From Mycolicibacterium gilvum (GTDB lineage Bacteria > Actinomycetota > Actinomycetes > Mycobacteriales > Mycobacteriaceae), in the NCBI RefSeq assembly GCF_900454025.1, contig NZ_UGQM01000001.1:4712001-4776000 (forward strand): a DNA stretch of 64,000 nt, read 5' to 3'. Positions 49,858 through 59,667 of the stretch are shown here, in pieces. Both the position numbers and the translations under genes were made by a program. Below the pieces are notes generated by a model, which saw nothing but the letters and a program-made list of their open reading frames with translations, had not been told where the DNA came from and made no database searches. Each line of letters begins with the position of its first letter. The first letter of the stretch is position 1.

Positions 49858-50466
49858 ATGGAGCCGGCACTGCAGAGCTCACTCTTCGAGCAGTCCGATC
49901 GCCGCGACCTCGGCAACGGGGCGTGGCTGGAGGTGCGTTCCGGATGGCTGTCGCAGGACGGTTCGTCCGACGACACGCTGTTCGCCGAACTGCGCGACCG
50001 CATCCCGTGGCGCGCCGAACGGCGGCAGATGTACGACCGGGTGCTCGATGTGCCGCGGCTGGTCAGCTTCCACAACCTGCTCGACGGGAACGCACCCCAT
50101 CCGCGGCTCAAGCAACTGCGGCGCCGCCTCAACGACGTCTACGCCGGCGAATTGGGTGAACCGTTCGTCACCGCGGGTCTGTGCCTCTACCGCGACGGTG
50201 ACGACAGCGTGGCCTGGCACGGCGACAACATCGGGCGCAGCAGCACCGAGGACACCATGGTCGCGATCGTCGGCATCGGCGCGACAAGGGTTTTCGCACT
50301 CCGTCCGCGAGGCGGCGGGCCGTCACTGCGGTTGCGGCACTGCCACGGCGATCTGCTCGTGATGGGCGGGTCCTGCCAGCGCACCTGGGAACACGCCGTC
50401 CCGAAGACCACCAGGCCGACCGGGCCGCGCATCAGCATCCAATTCCGTCCACACGACGTGCGATGA
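49858..50466 (+). CDS. AlkB-like 2-oxoglutarate/Fe(II) dioxygenase, alkylated-DNA repair
   Basis: 202 aa of the 2OG-FeII oxygenase AlkB superfamily. Metal ligands lie in DSVAWHGDNIG (HxD) and in RTWEHAVPKT (distal His); the 2-oxoglutarate Arg is in RISIQFR. FVTAGLCLYRDGDDSV and GATRVFALRPRGGG are typical of the ALKBH2/3-like branch. Predicted to oxidatively dealkylate 1-methyladenine/3-methylcytosine-type lesions. LexA box and leaderless promoter upstream agree with DNA-damage induction; the homologue Rv1000c is, as I recall, in the M. tuberculosis LexA regulon. Confidence 0.92.
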   Translation: MEPALQSSLFEQSDRRDLGNGAWLEVRSGWLSQDGSSDDTLFAELRDRIPWRAERRQMYDRVLDVPRLVSFHNLLDGNAPHPRLKQLRRRLNDVYAGELGEPFVTAGLCLYRDGDDSVAWHGDNIGRSSTEDTMVAIVGIGATRVFALRPRGGGPSLRLRHCHGDLLVMGGSCQRTWEHAVPKTTRPTGPRISIQFRPHDVR

Positions 50467-50472
50467 GGCGCG

Positions 50473-51144
50473 TCAGCCCTTGACCAGACCGACCGCCTGG
50501 GTGACGAGGTCGCGAGCGCGCTGGGTGTCGATCCGCGCGACCGGCTTGTCGGCGACGACGAGCGGGTTGGCGGTGACGATCACGATGAAATTGCCGAACG
50601 TCGCGACGTAGTTGTAGAGCTCACCCGTGCGCGGCCCCTCCTCGGTCACCGTCTGCAGCACCCGGTGCGTGCCGACGGTCGTGACCCCGTCGACCGCGGG
50701 CGCCTCGACGACCTCGACCAGTCCGCGCATTCCCGCCCCGGTGAAGGTCACCTTCCTGCACTGGTCGCTGGGGGTGTTCACCGGGACGGCTTCGGAGGTC
50801 TCGACCGCGATGACGATGTAGCGCACGCCGTCGCCTTCGGCGGTGGTCGCGGCCATGTTCCCCTTGACGCCTTCGGGGACGGTGTTCTCGGTGGCGCTCT
50901 TGGCGCAGTCTTGCGGGTCGAAGGTCAGACCCGGCGGCAGCTTCTGGGCCGTGAGGAACCGCGGATCGATGGCGGCCGGCCCGACGGTGTTCACCGTGTA
51001 CGACGGCGCGAAACCACTCTTGACCTCGGCCACCCGGGCGATATCGGCCTTCGAGAAGTCCTCGGCCGGAGCGGCGTTGCAGGCCGTCGACAGCCCGACC
51101 ACCGCGGCCACTGGCAGAGCGAGGTACTTCCCGGCGTTCGACAT
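50473..51144 (-). CDS. DUF5642-type secreted lipoprotein (Rv0999-like)
   Basis: 223 aa. Signal peptide with lipobox-like VVGLSTAC (Cys22), then a soluble domain of the DUF5642 family (FSKADIARVAEVKSGFAPSYTVNTVGPAAIDPRFL; conserved Cys pair DCAKS and QCRKV). Probably a cell-envelope protein of unknown function. The ATG was chosen because TACATT sits exactly 7 bp before it; TTG at 51153 is the alternative. A second protein of the same general type is encoded upstream on the same strand. Confidence 0.82.
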   Translation of the reverse strand: MSNAGKYLALPVAAVVGLSTACNAAPAEDFSKADIARVAEVKSGFAPSYTVNTVGPAAIDPRFLTAQKLPPGLTFDPQDCAKSATENTVPEGVKGNMAATTAEGDGVRYIVIAVETSEAVPVNTPSDQCRKVTFTGAGMRGLVEVVEAPAVDGVTTVGTHRVLQTVTEEGPRTGELYNYVATFGNFIVIVTANPLVVADKPVARIDTQRARDLVTQAVGLVKG

Positions 51145-51172
51145 CGCCGCCAATGTACCGGCGCGGGGCGGC

Positions 51173-51832
51173 TCAGCCCCGCAGCGTCGACACCGTTTCG
51201 ACGAGCAGATCCGAACCGAACTCGGGTGCCAGCCCGGGATGCGGCGATCCCGGATCTGTCACCACGACGATGTAGCAGACGTGGTCGCCCAGGTATGCGA
51301 CGAAAGTGTCTGCATGTGAGCGTGTTTCGGTGCCTCCTTCGACGACGATGGTGATCGCCGTGCTCATCGCCGACGTCTGTGCCGCGTCGACGGCGGGCCC
51401 GGGCCGGGTGGTCACGGTTGCGGTCGCGCGCCCCGCGGTCACGGACCACTGCGCGCACTCTCCGAACAGCTGCGACGGCGGCGTCGCCTCGGGCGCGGCG
51501 CCGGCGACGACGGCGTAGACGATGCCGCCGGCGCCGGAGGCCGACCAGCCGCGGGCCGACGCGGGGTCGACGGCGGGCGCCCCGAGCGTCGCGCACTGCG
51601 CGGGGTCGGCGACCGCGGACTCCTGCAGGCCCCACGAGGCGAACGGCGCGGGACTGCCGGTGTACGGGGTGACCTCGTAGCCGTCGGGGAGGCCGTCCCG
51701 CGCGCGGTCGATCCTGGCGGGGTTCACGGTCGTCGAGGCCGGCTTCTCCGGCGCCGCCGCCGGGGGCGGCGGGGCGGGCTGGGCACAGGCGATCCCGAGC
51801 AGAGCCAGGGCGCATGCGACGACGAGCCTCAC
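51173..51832 (-). CDS. Putative secreted protein/lipoprotein, DUF5642-like paralogue
   Basis: 219 aa from a GTG. The signal peptide VRLVVACALALLGIAC has an atypical lipobox (GIAC). A proline/alanine-rich linker (PAPPPPAAAPEKPA) precedes a domain that, like its downstream neighbour, has two conserved Cys segments (DPAQCATLGAP, FGECAQW) and ends in a hydrophobic YIVVVTDPG strand. The two genes are 28 bp apart and probably arose by duplication. No enzymatic motif was seen; function unknown. An N-terminal extension of 36 residues exists in frame but is not signal-like. Confidence 0.7.
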   Translation of the reverse strand: MRLVVACALALLGIACAQPAPPPPAAAPEKPASTTVNPARIDRARDGLPDGYEVTPYTGSPAPFASWGLQESAVADPAQCATLGAPAVDPASARGWSASGAGGIVYAVVAGAAPEATPPSQLFGECAQWSVTAGRATATVTTRPGPAVDAAQTSAMSTAITIVVEGGTETRSHADTFVAYLGDHVCYIVVVTDPGSPHPGLAPEFGSDLLVETVSTLRG

Positions 51833-51878
51833 GCGGTGTTGATACCACGGTTTTGGCGAGGGTTTGGCGAGGGCTCGT

Positions 51879-53342
51879 TCAGGCGGCTTCGGCCGTGTTG
51901 CCGGCGGTGTCCTCGCCGTCCGCATCGGCGCCGTCCGCATCGATGTCCTCGTCGTCCGCGTCGGCGCCGTCGTCGGCGTCGTCGGCGTCGTCGGCTTCGG
52001 TCTCGGTCACGGTCTCGGCCTCAGAAGTCTCGGCCTCCGGTGCGGCCGGTTCCGGGTCGACCACGTCATCACGACCGTCGGAGTCCGCGCCACCGACAGC
52101 GGACCGACTCTCCTCTGCCGGCGCCGACCGTTCGGTCGAGGACGCCGAATCCCGTTGGGCGACAGCATCTTCGTCGATGTCCGAGGTCACCGCGCCGCCT
52201 TCGTCGACATCGGGCAGATCCGGGCCCCCGACGCCGAACACACCCGGCACCGGCGTGCCCAGCACCCGCCCCAAGCCGAACCCCTCGGTGAGATTGTCGA
52301 CCGCGACCGGCACCGAGGCGATCAGCTTGGCCGCGGTGCCGGCGAAATCCTTGACCGGCCACCACCGGGCCGTCGTCGGATCACCCGGGCCCGCGTCGCG
52401 GTCGTAGGCGTCCTCCACAAGGACCCGCAGCGGAGCGTCGAGCGCGCTGAGGATCGGGCGGGGCACGAACAACAGCAGGGGTTGCAACAGCGGCAGCAGG
52501 TCCGTCCCGATGAGGTAGTAGTCGGTGTCACCCTCGCGGCCCTGGAAACGTGCCTGGGCGAACGGCACGTCGACGGTCTCCCCGTGCATGATGCCGTAGC
52601 CCAGCAGCGCGTTGACCGTGGCCAGCAGGTTCAACGGACGCACCGGAAAGTCGCCGCCGAGTCCGTCGTACTGACGCACGACGTCCACGGTCCGGTACGC
52701 GCCGTCCACGCCGGCGGTGGGTGTCGCCCCGTGGAAGGTGATACCGAGGATCGGGATCGTCAGAGCCGGAAAGCGCCCGAGGACACCGCCGTTGGGCCGC
52801 ATCGGGTTCGCGGCGAGCATGAAGGTCGTCGCCGCCGGCTCGGGTCCGGGAGCGTCGATCAACTGACGCTTCAGCAGGGAGGCCACCGCGGCGCTCTGCG
52901 AATACCCGAACACCACGAAGGTGTCGTCGTGCCGCGGAGCCACCGTGCCCACCCGCGCTGCGACCGCCGGGTCCGCATTGAACACACACCCCGGCTCGGC
53001 CCGCAGACATCTGCCGAGGTTCGCCAGCCCCTCGGCGACGGAATCGTCGAACGTCAATCCTCCGAGCGGGAAGAACTCCTCCGGCGTGTACACGGCGACC
53101 GCATTGGTGACCGCATAGCCGTACGCCGCGGAGATCTGGTTGTCGACCGCGTTGTCCAGATACGCGGTGACGAACTCCGGCGAATCCCTGGGCCCCGTCA
53201 GCGGATGGAAGGTGCCGCCCATCACGAGCGCGGTGGTGTTCGCCACCAGGACCGCGACCGGAGTGGGCACCCCCGCGGGTATCGCCAGCGCCGCCGTGAG
53301 CGCGGAAAGGACCGCGACGACCGAGCGAATACCCACGCCCAT
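51879..53342 (-). CDS. PE-PPE-domain alpha/beta hydrolase with acidic C-terminal tail
   Basis: 487 aa. Signal-like N-terminus (IRSVVAVLSALTAALAIPAG), then the PE-PPE hydrolase domain without a PE or PPE module: LVMGGTFHPLTGPRDSPEFV, catalytic Ser elbow FVVFGYSQSAAVASLL, GVDGAYRTVDVVRQYDGLGGD. It resembles the cutinase-like serine esterases found fused to PE/PPE proteins. The last about 100 residues are almost entirely Asp/Glu/Ala/Thr and probably disordered. Exported esterase or acyltransferase on trehalose/lipid substrates is plausible but not shown. The acidic tail is unusual. Confidence 0.85.
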   Translation of the reverse strand: MGVGIRSVVAVLSALTAALAIPAGVPTPVAVLVANTTALVMGGTFHPLTGPRDSPEFVTAYLDNAVDNQISAAYGYAVTNAVAVYTPEEFFPLGGLTFDDSVAEGLANLGRCLRAEPGCVFNADPAVAARVGTVAPRHDDTFVVFGYSQSAAVASLLKRQLIDAPGPEPAATTFMLAANPMRPNGGVLGRFPALTIPILGITFHGATPTAGVDGAYRTVDVVRQYDGLGGDFPVRPLNLLATVNALLGYGIMHGETVDVPFAQARFQGREGDTDYYLIGTDLLPLLQPLLLFVPRPILSALDAPLRVLVEDAYDRDAGPGDPTTARWWPVKDFAGTAAKLIASVPVAVDNLTEGFGLGRVLGTPVPGVFGVGGPDLPDVDEGGAVTSDIDEDAVAQRDSASSTERSAPAEESRSAVGGADSDGRDDVVDPEPAAPEAETSEAETVTETEADDADDADDGADADDEDIDADGADADGEDTAGNTAEAA

Positions 53343-53514
53343 GTCCCGACCCCCAACCCGTCGTGCCGGTACAGCCCATATGTAGCACCGCCCGGTCGAC
53401 GGCGGACACTATCGGCAAACCTCGTCGAGGATCGGCCCGTGAATTCGCTAGCCTTGAGCCCGAAATCCCCCTTCCCCACGGGCGGCACCCCGTGGCCGCC
53501 GAACAGGAGACGAC

Positions 53515-54216
53515 GTGATCATCGCCAACCGGGCCGGCGCCGCCGCCGTCGCCGTCGCCGTCGGAATCGGGTTGTCGGCCTGCGGGTCACAGACCGCGGG
53601 TGACGCGACCACAGCGCAGGAGACGCCGTCGGCGTCAGAGACCTCGTCGACGTCGAGCACGACCCCTGCTCCCCCGACCTCGCCATCACCGGCCGCCGCT
53701 CCCGGCATCACGATCCAGCAGTACGTCGACGAGAACGGCATCACCTCGACGCCCGTCGCCAAGGGAGAACCGGGCGCGCCGACGATCCAGCTTCCGATCC
53801 CCCCGGGCTGGGAGCCGGCGGGCCCGCAGACGCCCGAGGGCGCCTACGACGCGCTCGTGCTCGCCGGGCCGTCACCGAACAAACCGACCATCGTCGCGTT
53901 CGTCGACAAGCTCACCGGCCCCGTCGACACCGCCAAGATCCTGGAGTACGCACCCAACGAGACGATCGCCCTGCCCGGCTTCGAGGGCGCGACCGAGGGT
54001 AAGCCGAGCACGCTGAGCGGATTCGACGCCACGCAGATCGGCGGCTTCTACACCAGGGACGGTGTCACCCGGATGCTCGCGCAGAAGACCACTGTGATCC
54101 CCACGGACGGAGCGGTTTTCGTCCTCAAGGTCACCGCAGAGGGAACCGACGACTTCGCCATGCCGCTGATGGACGCGACCGCGGCCATCGACGAGCAGAC
54201 CACCATCACCCCGTAG
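53515..54216 (+). CDS. LpqN/LpqT family lipoprotein
   Basis: 233 aa. GTG start with AGGAGA 6 bp upstream. The signal ends in GLSACGSQTAG (lipobox, Cys23), followed by an O-mannosylation-prone Ser/Thr/Pro linker (SASETSSTSSTTPAPPTSPSP), then the LpqN/LpqT domain (ITIQQYVDENGITSTPVAKGEPGAPTIQLPIPPGWEPAG). It shares the domain with the lpqT-type protein at 27.5 kb. The Thr/Ser-rich linker is a natural Pmt target. Convergent with the aroE-like gene with 7 bp between stops. Confidence 0.88.
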   Translation: MIIANRAGAAAVAVAVGIGLSACGSQTAGDATTAQETPSASETSSTSSTTPAPPTSPSPAAAPGITIQQYVDENGITSTPVAKGEPGAPTIQLPIPPGWEPAGPQTPEGAYDALVLAGPSPNKPTIVAFVDKLTGPVDTAKILEYAPNETIALPGFEGATEGKPSTLSGFDATQIGGFYTRDGVTRMLAQKTTVIPTDGAVFVLKVTAEGTDDFAMPLMDATAAIDEQTTITP

Positions 54217-54223
54217 CCGGCGC

Positions 54224-55119
54224 TCAGGCTCTCGACACAGCGGAAGCCTCGGCGACGTGCCCGGGGTCGGGCCGCACGCCGGTGTAGCGGGCGAACTGCT
54301 CGGCGGCCTGCAGAGCGACCACCTCGGCGCCGGTGATCACCCGGCGGTCCGCCGCGCGGGCCGCCCGGATCAGCGGCGTCTCCGACGGCATCGCCACGAC
54401 GTCGAACACCGTGTCCGCGGCGGCGATCGCCGACTCGGGAAAGGCGATCTCGTCGGCGTCGAGTCCTCCCGCCATCCCGACGGGGGTGACGTTGACGAGG
54501 ACGGACGCCTCGACCGAACCGACCTCGGGCCGGAACTCGTAGCCGAGTCGGTCGGCCAGCGCGGCTCCCGTCGCGGCATTACGGGCGACGACGAACCCGG
54601 TGCGGAATCCGGCGTCCACGAAGGCGGCGCCCACGGCCTTGGCCATGCCGCCGCTGCCGCGGATCAGCACGGCGTCGTGCGGGTCCAGACCGTTGTCGTC
54701 GATGAGCTGCCCGACGGCGAGGTAATCGGTGTTGGAGGCGGTGAGCCTGCCGCCGGGTACGGAGACGTCGTTGACGATCGTGTTGGCCGAGCGGATCGCC
54801 TGTGCGGACGGCTCGATCTCGTCGACGAGGGCGAGCACGTCCTCCTTGAACGGCATCGACACCGAGCAGCCGCGGATGCCGAGCGCGCGGACCCCGCCGA
54901 TCGCGGCGACGATGTCGGTGGTGGTGAAGGCCTTGTAGAGGAAATCCAGGCCGTACACGTCGTAGAGGTGATTGTGGAATCTCGTGCCGATGTTGCTCGG
55001 CCGCCCGGACAGCGAGATGCAGACCCGGGTGTCCTTGTTCAGCGGCGGTCTGCGGGCACGCTGCTCGGTCTGATCGGCGGCCCGCCGCTCGGTCTGATCG
55101 GCGGCCCGCCGCCGGGGCA

Positions 55120-55120
<1 letters not shown>
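54224..55120 (-). CDS. Shikimate 5-dehydrogenase-like protein
   Basis: 298 aa. Shikimate-site segments LSGRPSNIGTRFHNHLYDVYGLDFLYKAF and GCSVSMPFKEDVL (Lys), the catalytic NTDYLAVGQLI (Asp), and the NADP loop IRGSGGMAKAVGAAFVDAG. The divergence in the substrate lid and an N-terminal RAADQTE repeat suggest a paralogue (YdiB-like) rather than the canonical AroE, which usually sits with aroB/aroC elsewhere. ATG at 55120 shares one base with the upstream stop (TGATG), coupling it to the acetyltransferase gene. The first about 28 residues, partly repetitive, may be dispensable. Confidence 0.85.
55063..55110 (-). repeat. Perfect 24-bp tandem duplication at the 5' end of the aroE-like gene
   Basis: Copies 55063-55086 and 55087-55110 are identical and in frame, giving RAADQTER-type octapeptide repeats just after the start codon. 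A third, partial diverged unit (QTEQRARR) follows. Likely slippage product; the protein segment precedes the conserved domain. Confidence 0.95.
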
Positions 55121-56172
<1,052 letters not shown>

Positions 56173-56266
56173 TCACAGAGCCCCACCCTGTGACGCCGCC
56201 CGTGGACCGGACCGAGCATCATGGAGTACCGCCGCGGGTCGACGGCGGACGGCGGGCGGCGACGAG

Positions 56267-57370
56267 ATGGTGTGGATGCAGCGGGATCAGCGGCACTCGG
56301 ATCACTACGAGTGGTTCAGCGACTTCCTCGACGCCCGGGGCGTCGCGATGTACGTCCGTGCCGGCCTGGCGGCGATCGGGCTGTTGATGGCGGTCTCGTC
56401 GGTCATCCTCGCCCTCGGCGCGGGCGGACCGACGACCCAGCCGTACGTCGCGATGATGTGGACGGCCGCAGCCGGGGGTGTCGCGGGCGCGGCGCTGTGG
56501 GTGCGGCGATGGCCCACCCGCAGGCAGTCGGCGGCGTTCGCGGCGGTCACGACGTGTTCGATCACGTTGGCGTGTCTGGCCTATCCGGATCCGCTGGCCG
56601 CGCTGCTCGGATGCATCACCTTCATGACGATCGGTGCGTATCTGGCGTTCTTCCACTCGACACGCTCGGTGCTCTGCGTCGTCGCCCTCGCGGTCGTGGT
56701 CGCGTCCGTCCATGCCGTCGAGCTCGCCATGGCAGGCCGCCCGGCGCTGGCCGCGGTCGATCTCTTCATCGTGGTGCAGGCCAACCTGGCGATGCCGCTG
56801 GCCATTCACAGCCTGCTGCGCGCCCTTCGGGGCGACCTGGTCCACGCTCTCAGCGATGCGAACCACGATCCGCTCACCGGCCTGCTGAACCGGCGCGCGT
56901 TCCGCACCCAGACCCTGAACCTGTTCGACCGCCCCGGGGACGCCCGACACCTCGTGGTGGCGCTCATCGACCTCGATAAGTTCAAGGCGCTCAACGACAC
57001 TCACGGACACCACGTCGGCGATCAGGCACTGGTCGCGGTCGCCGACACCCTGCGTGCCACCGCAACGTCGAGCGCCGTGATCAGCCGCAGCGGAGGCGAG
57101 GAGTTCCTGATCGCCGACGTCGCGCCGACGGACGAGGCGACGAAGCGCTACCAGGGACTCTGCGAGGCGATCGCCGCACTGCCGATCCCCGTGACAGCCA
57201 GCGTCGGAACGGCGACCGCCGCGCTGGACATCATCGCCGATCGGGATCCGGACGACGTCGTCGATCACCTCATCGCCGCGGCGGACATGGCGATGTACCG
57301 TGCAAAACGAAACGGCGGCAACCAATGTCACCACCACGGCAGCTGGCCGGCCCTCGGCTCGGCGCCATGA
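56267..57370 (+). CDS. Membrane GGDEF diguanylate cyclase
   Basis: 367 aa. Six predicted transmembrane helices between about residues 24 and 190 (MYVRAGLAAIGLLMAVSSVIL is the first) form an MHYT/MASE-like sensor of unknown ligand. The C-terminal GGDEF domain has NHDPLTGLLNRRAF, DLDKFKALNDTHGHHVGD and the active site SGGEEF, which is catalytically competent. It would synthesise c-di-GMP. No RxxD inhibitory site was identified upstream of the motif. The start is uncertain; 142 bp lie between it and pat, and the ATG was chosen as the one before the first polar segment. Confidence 0.85.
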   Translation: MVWMQRDQRHSDHYEWFSDFLDARGVAMYVRAGLAAIGLLMAVSSVILALGAGGPTTQPYVAMMWTAAAGGVAGAALWVRRWPTRRQSAAFAAVTTCSITLACLAYPDPLAALLGCITFMTIGAYLAFFHSTRSVLCVVALAVVVASVHAVELAMAGRPALAAVDLFIVVQANLAMPLAIHSLLRALRGDLVHALSDANHDPLTGLLNRRAFRTQTLNLFDRPGDARHLVVALIDLDKFKALNDTHGHHVGDQALVAVADTLRATATSSAVISRSGGEEFLIADVAPTDEATKRYQGLCEAIAALPIPVTASVGTATAALDIIADRDPDDVVDHLIAAADMAMYRAKRNGGNQCHHHGSWPALGSAP

Positions 57371-57816
57371 CGTCACGGGAACGGGGAGAAGTGCGGACGT
57401 TCATCACCGGAGTCGATGCCGACGGCAGGTCCTGCGTCGTCAGTCAGGACGAGCTGACCCTGGACCAGCTGGCACCCGGCTTCGCGATGGGAATTCCCTA
57501 CGCGACCACCACGAATCCGCCACCGGCCCGGCCGGCGGGCACCGCCTCCGTCATCGACCAGGGCATCGCGCCGGGGCTCGCACGGTGGATGGTCGTCGAA
57601 CTGGGCCCCGACTCCGAGACGCCGATGCACCACACCGACACCCTCGATCTGGAGACGGTGCTCTCCGGCAGCGTCGACCTGATCCTCGACGACGGCGCGC
57701 ACCGACTCGAGCAGGGCGACCTCGCGGTGCTCACGGGCGTCGACCACGCCTGGCGCGCCGGGCCCGACGGCTGCCGCCTCAGCGCAGTTCTCATCGGCAC
57801 CCCGCCGCCCGCCTGA
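57367..57816 (+). CDS. Cupin-domain protein
   Basis: 149 aa. ATG overlaps the GGDEF gene stop (ATGA). Small double-stranded beta-helix: motif 1 is PDSETPMHHTDTLDLETVLSG (two His and a Glu, metal-binding), motif 2 is LEQGDLAVLTGVDHAWRAGPDG. This cupin_2-type arrangement fits a dioxygenase, isomerase or decarboxylase-like enzyme, or a binding protein. It precedes a carboxymuconolactone-decarboxylase-like gene by 23 bp, suggesting a shared catabolic step. The substrate is not identifiable. Confidence 0.85.
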   Translation: MTSRERGEVRTFITGVDADGRSCVVSQDELTLDQLAPGFAMGIPYATTTNPPPARPAGTASVIDQGIAPGLARWMVVELGPDSETPMHHTDTLDLETVLSGSVDLILDDGAHRLEQGDLAVLTGVDHAWRAGPDGCRLSAVLIGTPPPA

Positions 57817-57839
57817 CAGATCCAGCGAAGGAGCCGGCG

Positions 57840-58220
57840 ATGGACCGCGAAACCTACGAGCGCGGCGCGCAGATCCGCGCGGCAGTGCTGGGCTCGGAGT
57901 ACGTCGAACGTGCCGCCGCCGGCGCCGACGACTTCTCCGGACCGTTGCAGGACCTGGTCACCGAGTACTGCTGGGGCGCGGTGTGGGGTCGTGACGGCCT
58001 GTCTCGCAAGACCCGCAGCATGCTCAACCTCGCGATGATCGCGACGCTGAACCGCCCGCACGAGCTCGCCACACACATCCGCGGCGCGTTGACCAACGGG
58101 GTGACCAAGGACGAGATCCGGGAGATCTTCCTGCAGGTCGGCGTCTACGCGGGCATCCCGGCGGCCGTCGACAGTTTCCGGATCGCGAAGGCGACGTTCG
58201 CCGACATGGATGGCGAGTAG
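57840..58220 (+). CDS. Carboxymuconolactone decarboxylase family protein
   Basis: 126 aa, ATG with AAGGAG 7 bp upstream. CMD/AhpD-like fold: YVERAAAGADDFSGPLQDLVTEYCWGAVWGRDGLSRKTRSMLNLAMIATLNRPHELATHIRGALTNGVTKDEIREIFLQVGVYAGIPAAVDSFRIAKATF in unbroken order. The AhpD CxxC active site is absent, so a decarboxylase (gamma-carboxymuconolactone-type) or related lyase role is more likely than peroxidase. The start of a cupin-CMD-dehydrogenase run; the next gene begins 4 bp later. Confidence 0.88.
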   Translation: MDRETYERGAQIRAAVLGSEYVERAAAGADDFSGPLQDLVTEYCWGAVWGRDGLSRKTRSMLNLAMIATLNRPHELATHIRGALTNGVTKDEIREIFLQVGVYAGIPAAVDSFRIAKATFADMDGE

Positions 58221-58223
58221 ACG

Positions 58224-59108
58224 GTGGACAGGCCACTGGGATTCATCGGGCTGGGGAACATGGGGTTCCCGATGATGGGCCGCCTCGTCGCGGCCGGGCA
58301 CCCCGTCGTGGTGTTCGACACCAACCTGGACGCGGTGTCACGCGCGGCGGCGATCGGGGCCGACGCGGCCGCGTCGGTGCGTGAGGTGGCCGATCGCGCC
58401 GACACGGTGCTGGCGAGCCTGCCGACCCCGCAGGTCTCCGCCGGCGTCGCCGGCGAGGTCGCTGACGGGTCACGGGTCCGCCGGTTCGTCGATCTGTCGA
58501 CTGTGGGTCAGCAGGCCGCCCAGCGCACTGCGGAGGTACTGCGGGAACGCGGCATCGCGGCGCTCGACAGCCCGGTCAGCGGCGGCGTCCACGGCGCCGA
58601 GGCCGGGACCCTGGCCGTGATGGTGTCCGGACCACGGCACGAATTCGACGCACTGGAACCTGTGTGGTCGGCGATCGGGCGCGCGACGTTCGTGTCCGAG
58701 ACCGCCGGGGCGGCACAGACCATGAAGCTGATCAACAACCTGATCGCGGCGACGACGCTGGCCGTGACCGCCGAGGCGATGGTGATGGGCGCCAAGGCGG
58801 GACTGGATGCACAGATCATGATCGACGTCCTCAACGCCGGATCGGGTGGCACTCACGCCAGCCGCGAGAAGTTCCCGCGCGCGGTGCTGCCCCGCACGTT
58901 CGACTACGGGTTCGCCACGGGCCTGATGACCAAGGACGTGCTGCTATACCTGTCCGAGGCCCACGCGATGGGTGCACCGGCGGCGCTGGCCGAGTCCGTG
59001 GCACAGATCTGGCGTGACACCCAGGACGAGGAGGGGCCGGAGTCGGATTTCACGTCCATCGTCAAACCGATGGAACGTCGTGCGGGGGCGACCCTCGGGC
59101 GGCAGTGA
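58224..59108 (+). CDS. Beta-hydroxyacid dehydrogenase (3-hydroxyisobutyrate dehydrogenase family)
   Basis: 294 aa, GTG start 4 bp after the CMD gene. NAD(P) motif GFIGLGNMGFPMMGRL (residues 6-21), substrate loop DSPVSGGVHGAEAGTLAVMVSG, and catalytic lysine in QTMKLINNLIAATTL (Lys about 170). It oxidises or reduces a beta-hydroxy acid. Part of the cupin-CMD-dehydrogenase operon and a candidate catabolic enzyme with the divergent-looking OhrR-type regulator 50 bp downstream. The C-terminus (DFTSIVKPMERRAGATLG) is typical of length and end. Confidence 0.9.
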   Translation: MDRPLGFIGLGNMGFPMMGRLVAAGHPVVVFDTNLDAVSRAAAIGADAAASVREVADRADTVLASLPTPQVSAGVAGEVADGSRVRRFVDLSTVGQQAAQRTAEVLRERGIAALDSPVSGGVHGAEAGTLAVMVSGPRHEFDALEPVWSAIGRATFVSETAGAAQTMKLINNLIAATTLAVTAEAMVMGAKAGLDAQIMIDVLNAGSGGTHASREKFPRAVLPRTFDYGFATGLMTKDVLLYLSEAHAMGAPAALAESVAQIWRDTQDEEGPESDFTSIVKPMERRAGATLGRQ

Positions 59109-59128
59109 CCGACGATACATTGCTAGGC

Positions 59129-59143
59129 CCCTAATAGTTAGGG
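59129..59143. promoter_or_regulatory. Palindromic operator upstream of the OhrR-type gene
   Basis: Perfect inverted repeat CCCTAA-tag-TTAGGG, centred 21 bp before the ATG. Location and symmetry fit autoregulation by a MarR-family dimer. Confidence 0.55.
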
Positions 59144-59156
59144 CACAATCTAAGTC

Positions 59157-59645
59157 ATGACCGTCGCTGCCGCCGAAGTCGATCCCCTCGCTCTCGAGCG
59201 GCAGGTCTGCTTCGCTCTGGCCGTCACCAACCGGGCGGTGCTCGCGATCTACCGCCCCCTCCTGGAACCGCTGGGCCTCACGCATCCGCAGTACCTGGTG
59301 ATGCTCGCCCTCTGGGACCACCAGAAGAAGACCTCGGAGCCGGCCCCGCCTCTGTCGGTCAAGAAGATCGCCACCACCCTGCAGATGGATTCGGCGACGC
59401 TGTCCCCCATGCTCAAACGGCTCGAGGCGCTCGGCTTCATCTCACGGACACGTAACGCCGCCGACGAGCGGTCCACCGACGTGCAACTGACCGACGCCGG
59501 GACGGCCCTGCGCACGCGGGCGCTGGACATCCCGCCGGCCGTCGTCGAACGCCTCGGCGTCGACCTCGCCGAGCTCGACCATCTCCACCACGTACTCACC
59601 AGGGTGAACTCGGCCGCCGTCGCCGCCGGCGCCCTGCAGTCCTGA
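59157..59645 (+). CDS. OhrR-type MarR family peroxide-sensing regulator
   Basis: 162 aa. OhrR hallmarks: LERQVCFALAVTNRAVLAIYRPLLEPLGLTHPQYLVMLALWD, in which Cys18 is the reactive cysteine position and the Tyr residues near 31 and 46 are those that hydrogen-bond to it. The winged helix follows: LSVKKIATTLQMDSATLSPMLKRLEALGFISRTRNAADERST. Normally represses an organic-hydroperoxide reductase ohr; none is adjacent here, which is odd. It may control the neighbouring dehydrogenase/CMD or P450 genes instead. Confidence 0.88.
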   Translation: MTVAAAEVDPLALERQVCFALAVTNRAVLAIYRPLLEPLGLTHPQYLVMLALWDHQKKTSEPAPPLSVKKIATTLQMDSATLSPMLKRLEALGFISRTRNAADERSTDVQLTDAGTALRTRALDIPPAVVERLGVDLAELDHLHHVLTRVNSAAVAAGALQS

Positions 59646-59667
59646 ACCACCAACGCGAAGGAGCGTC

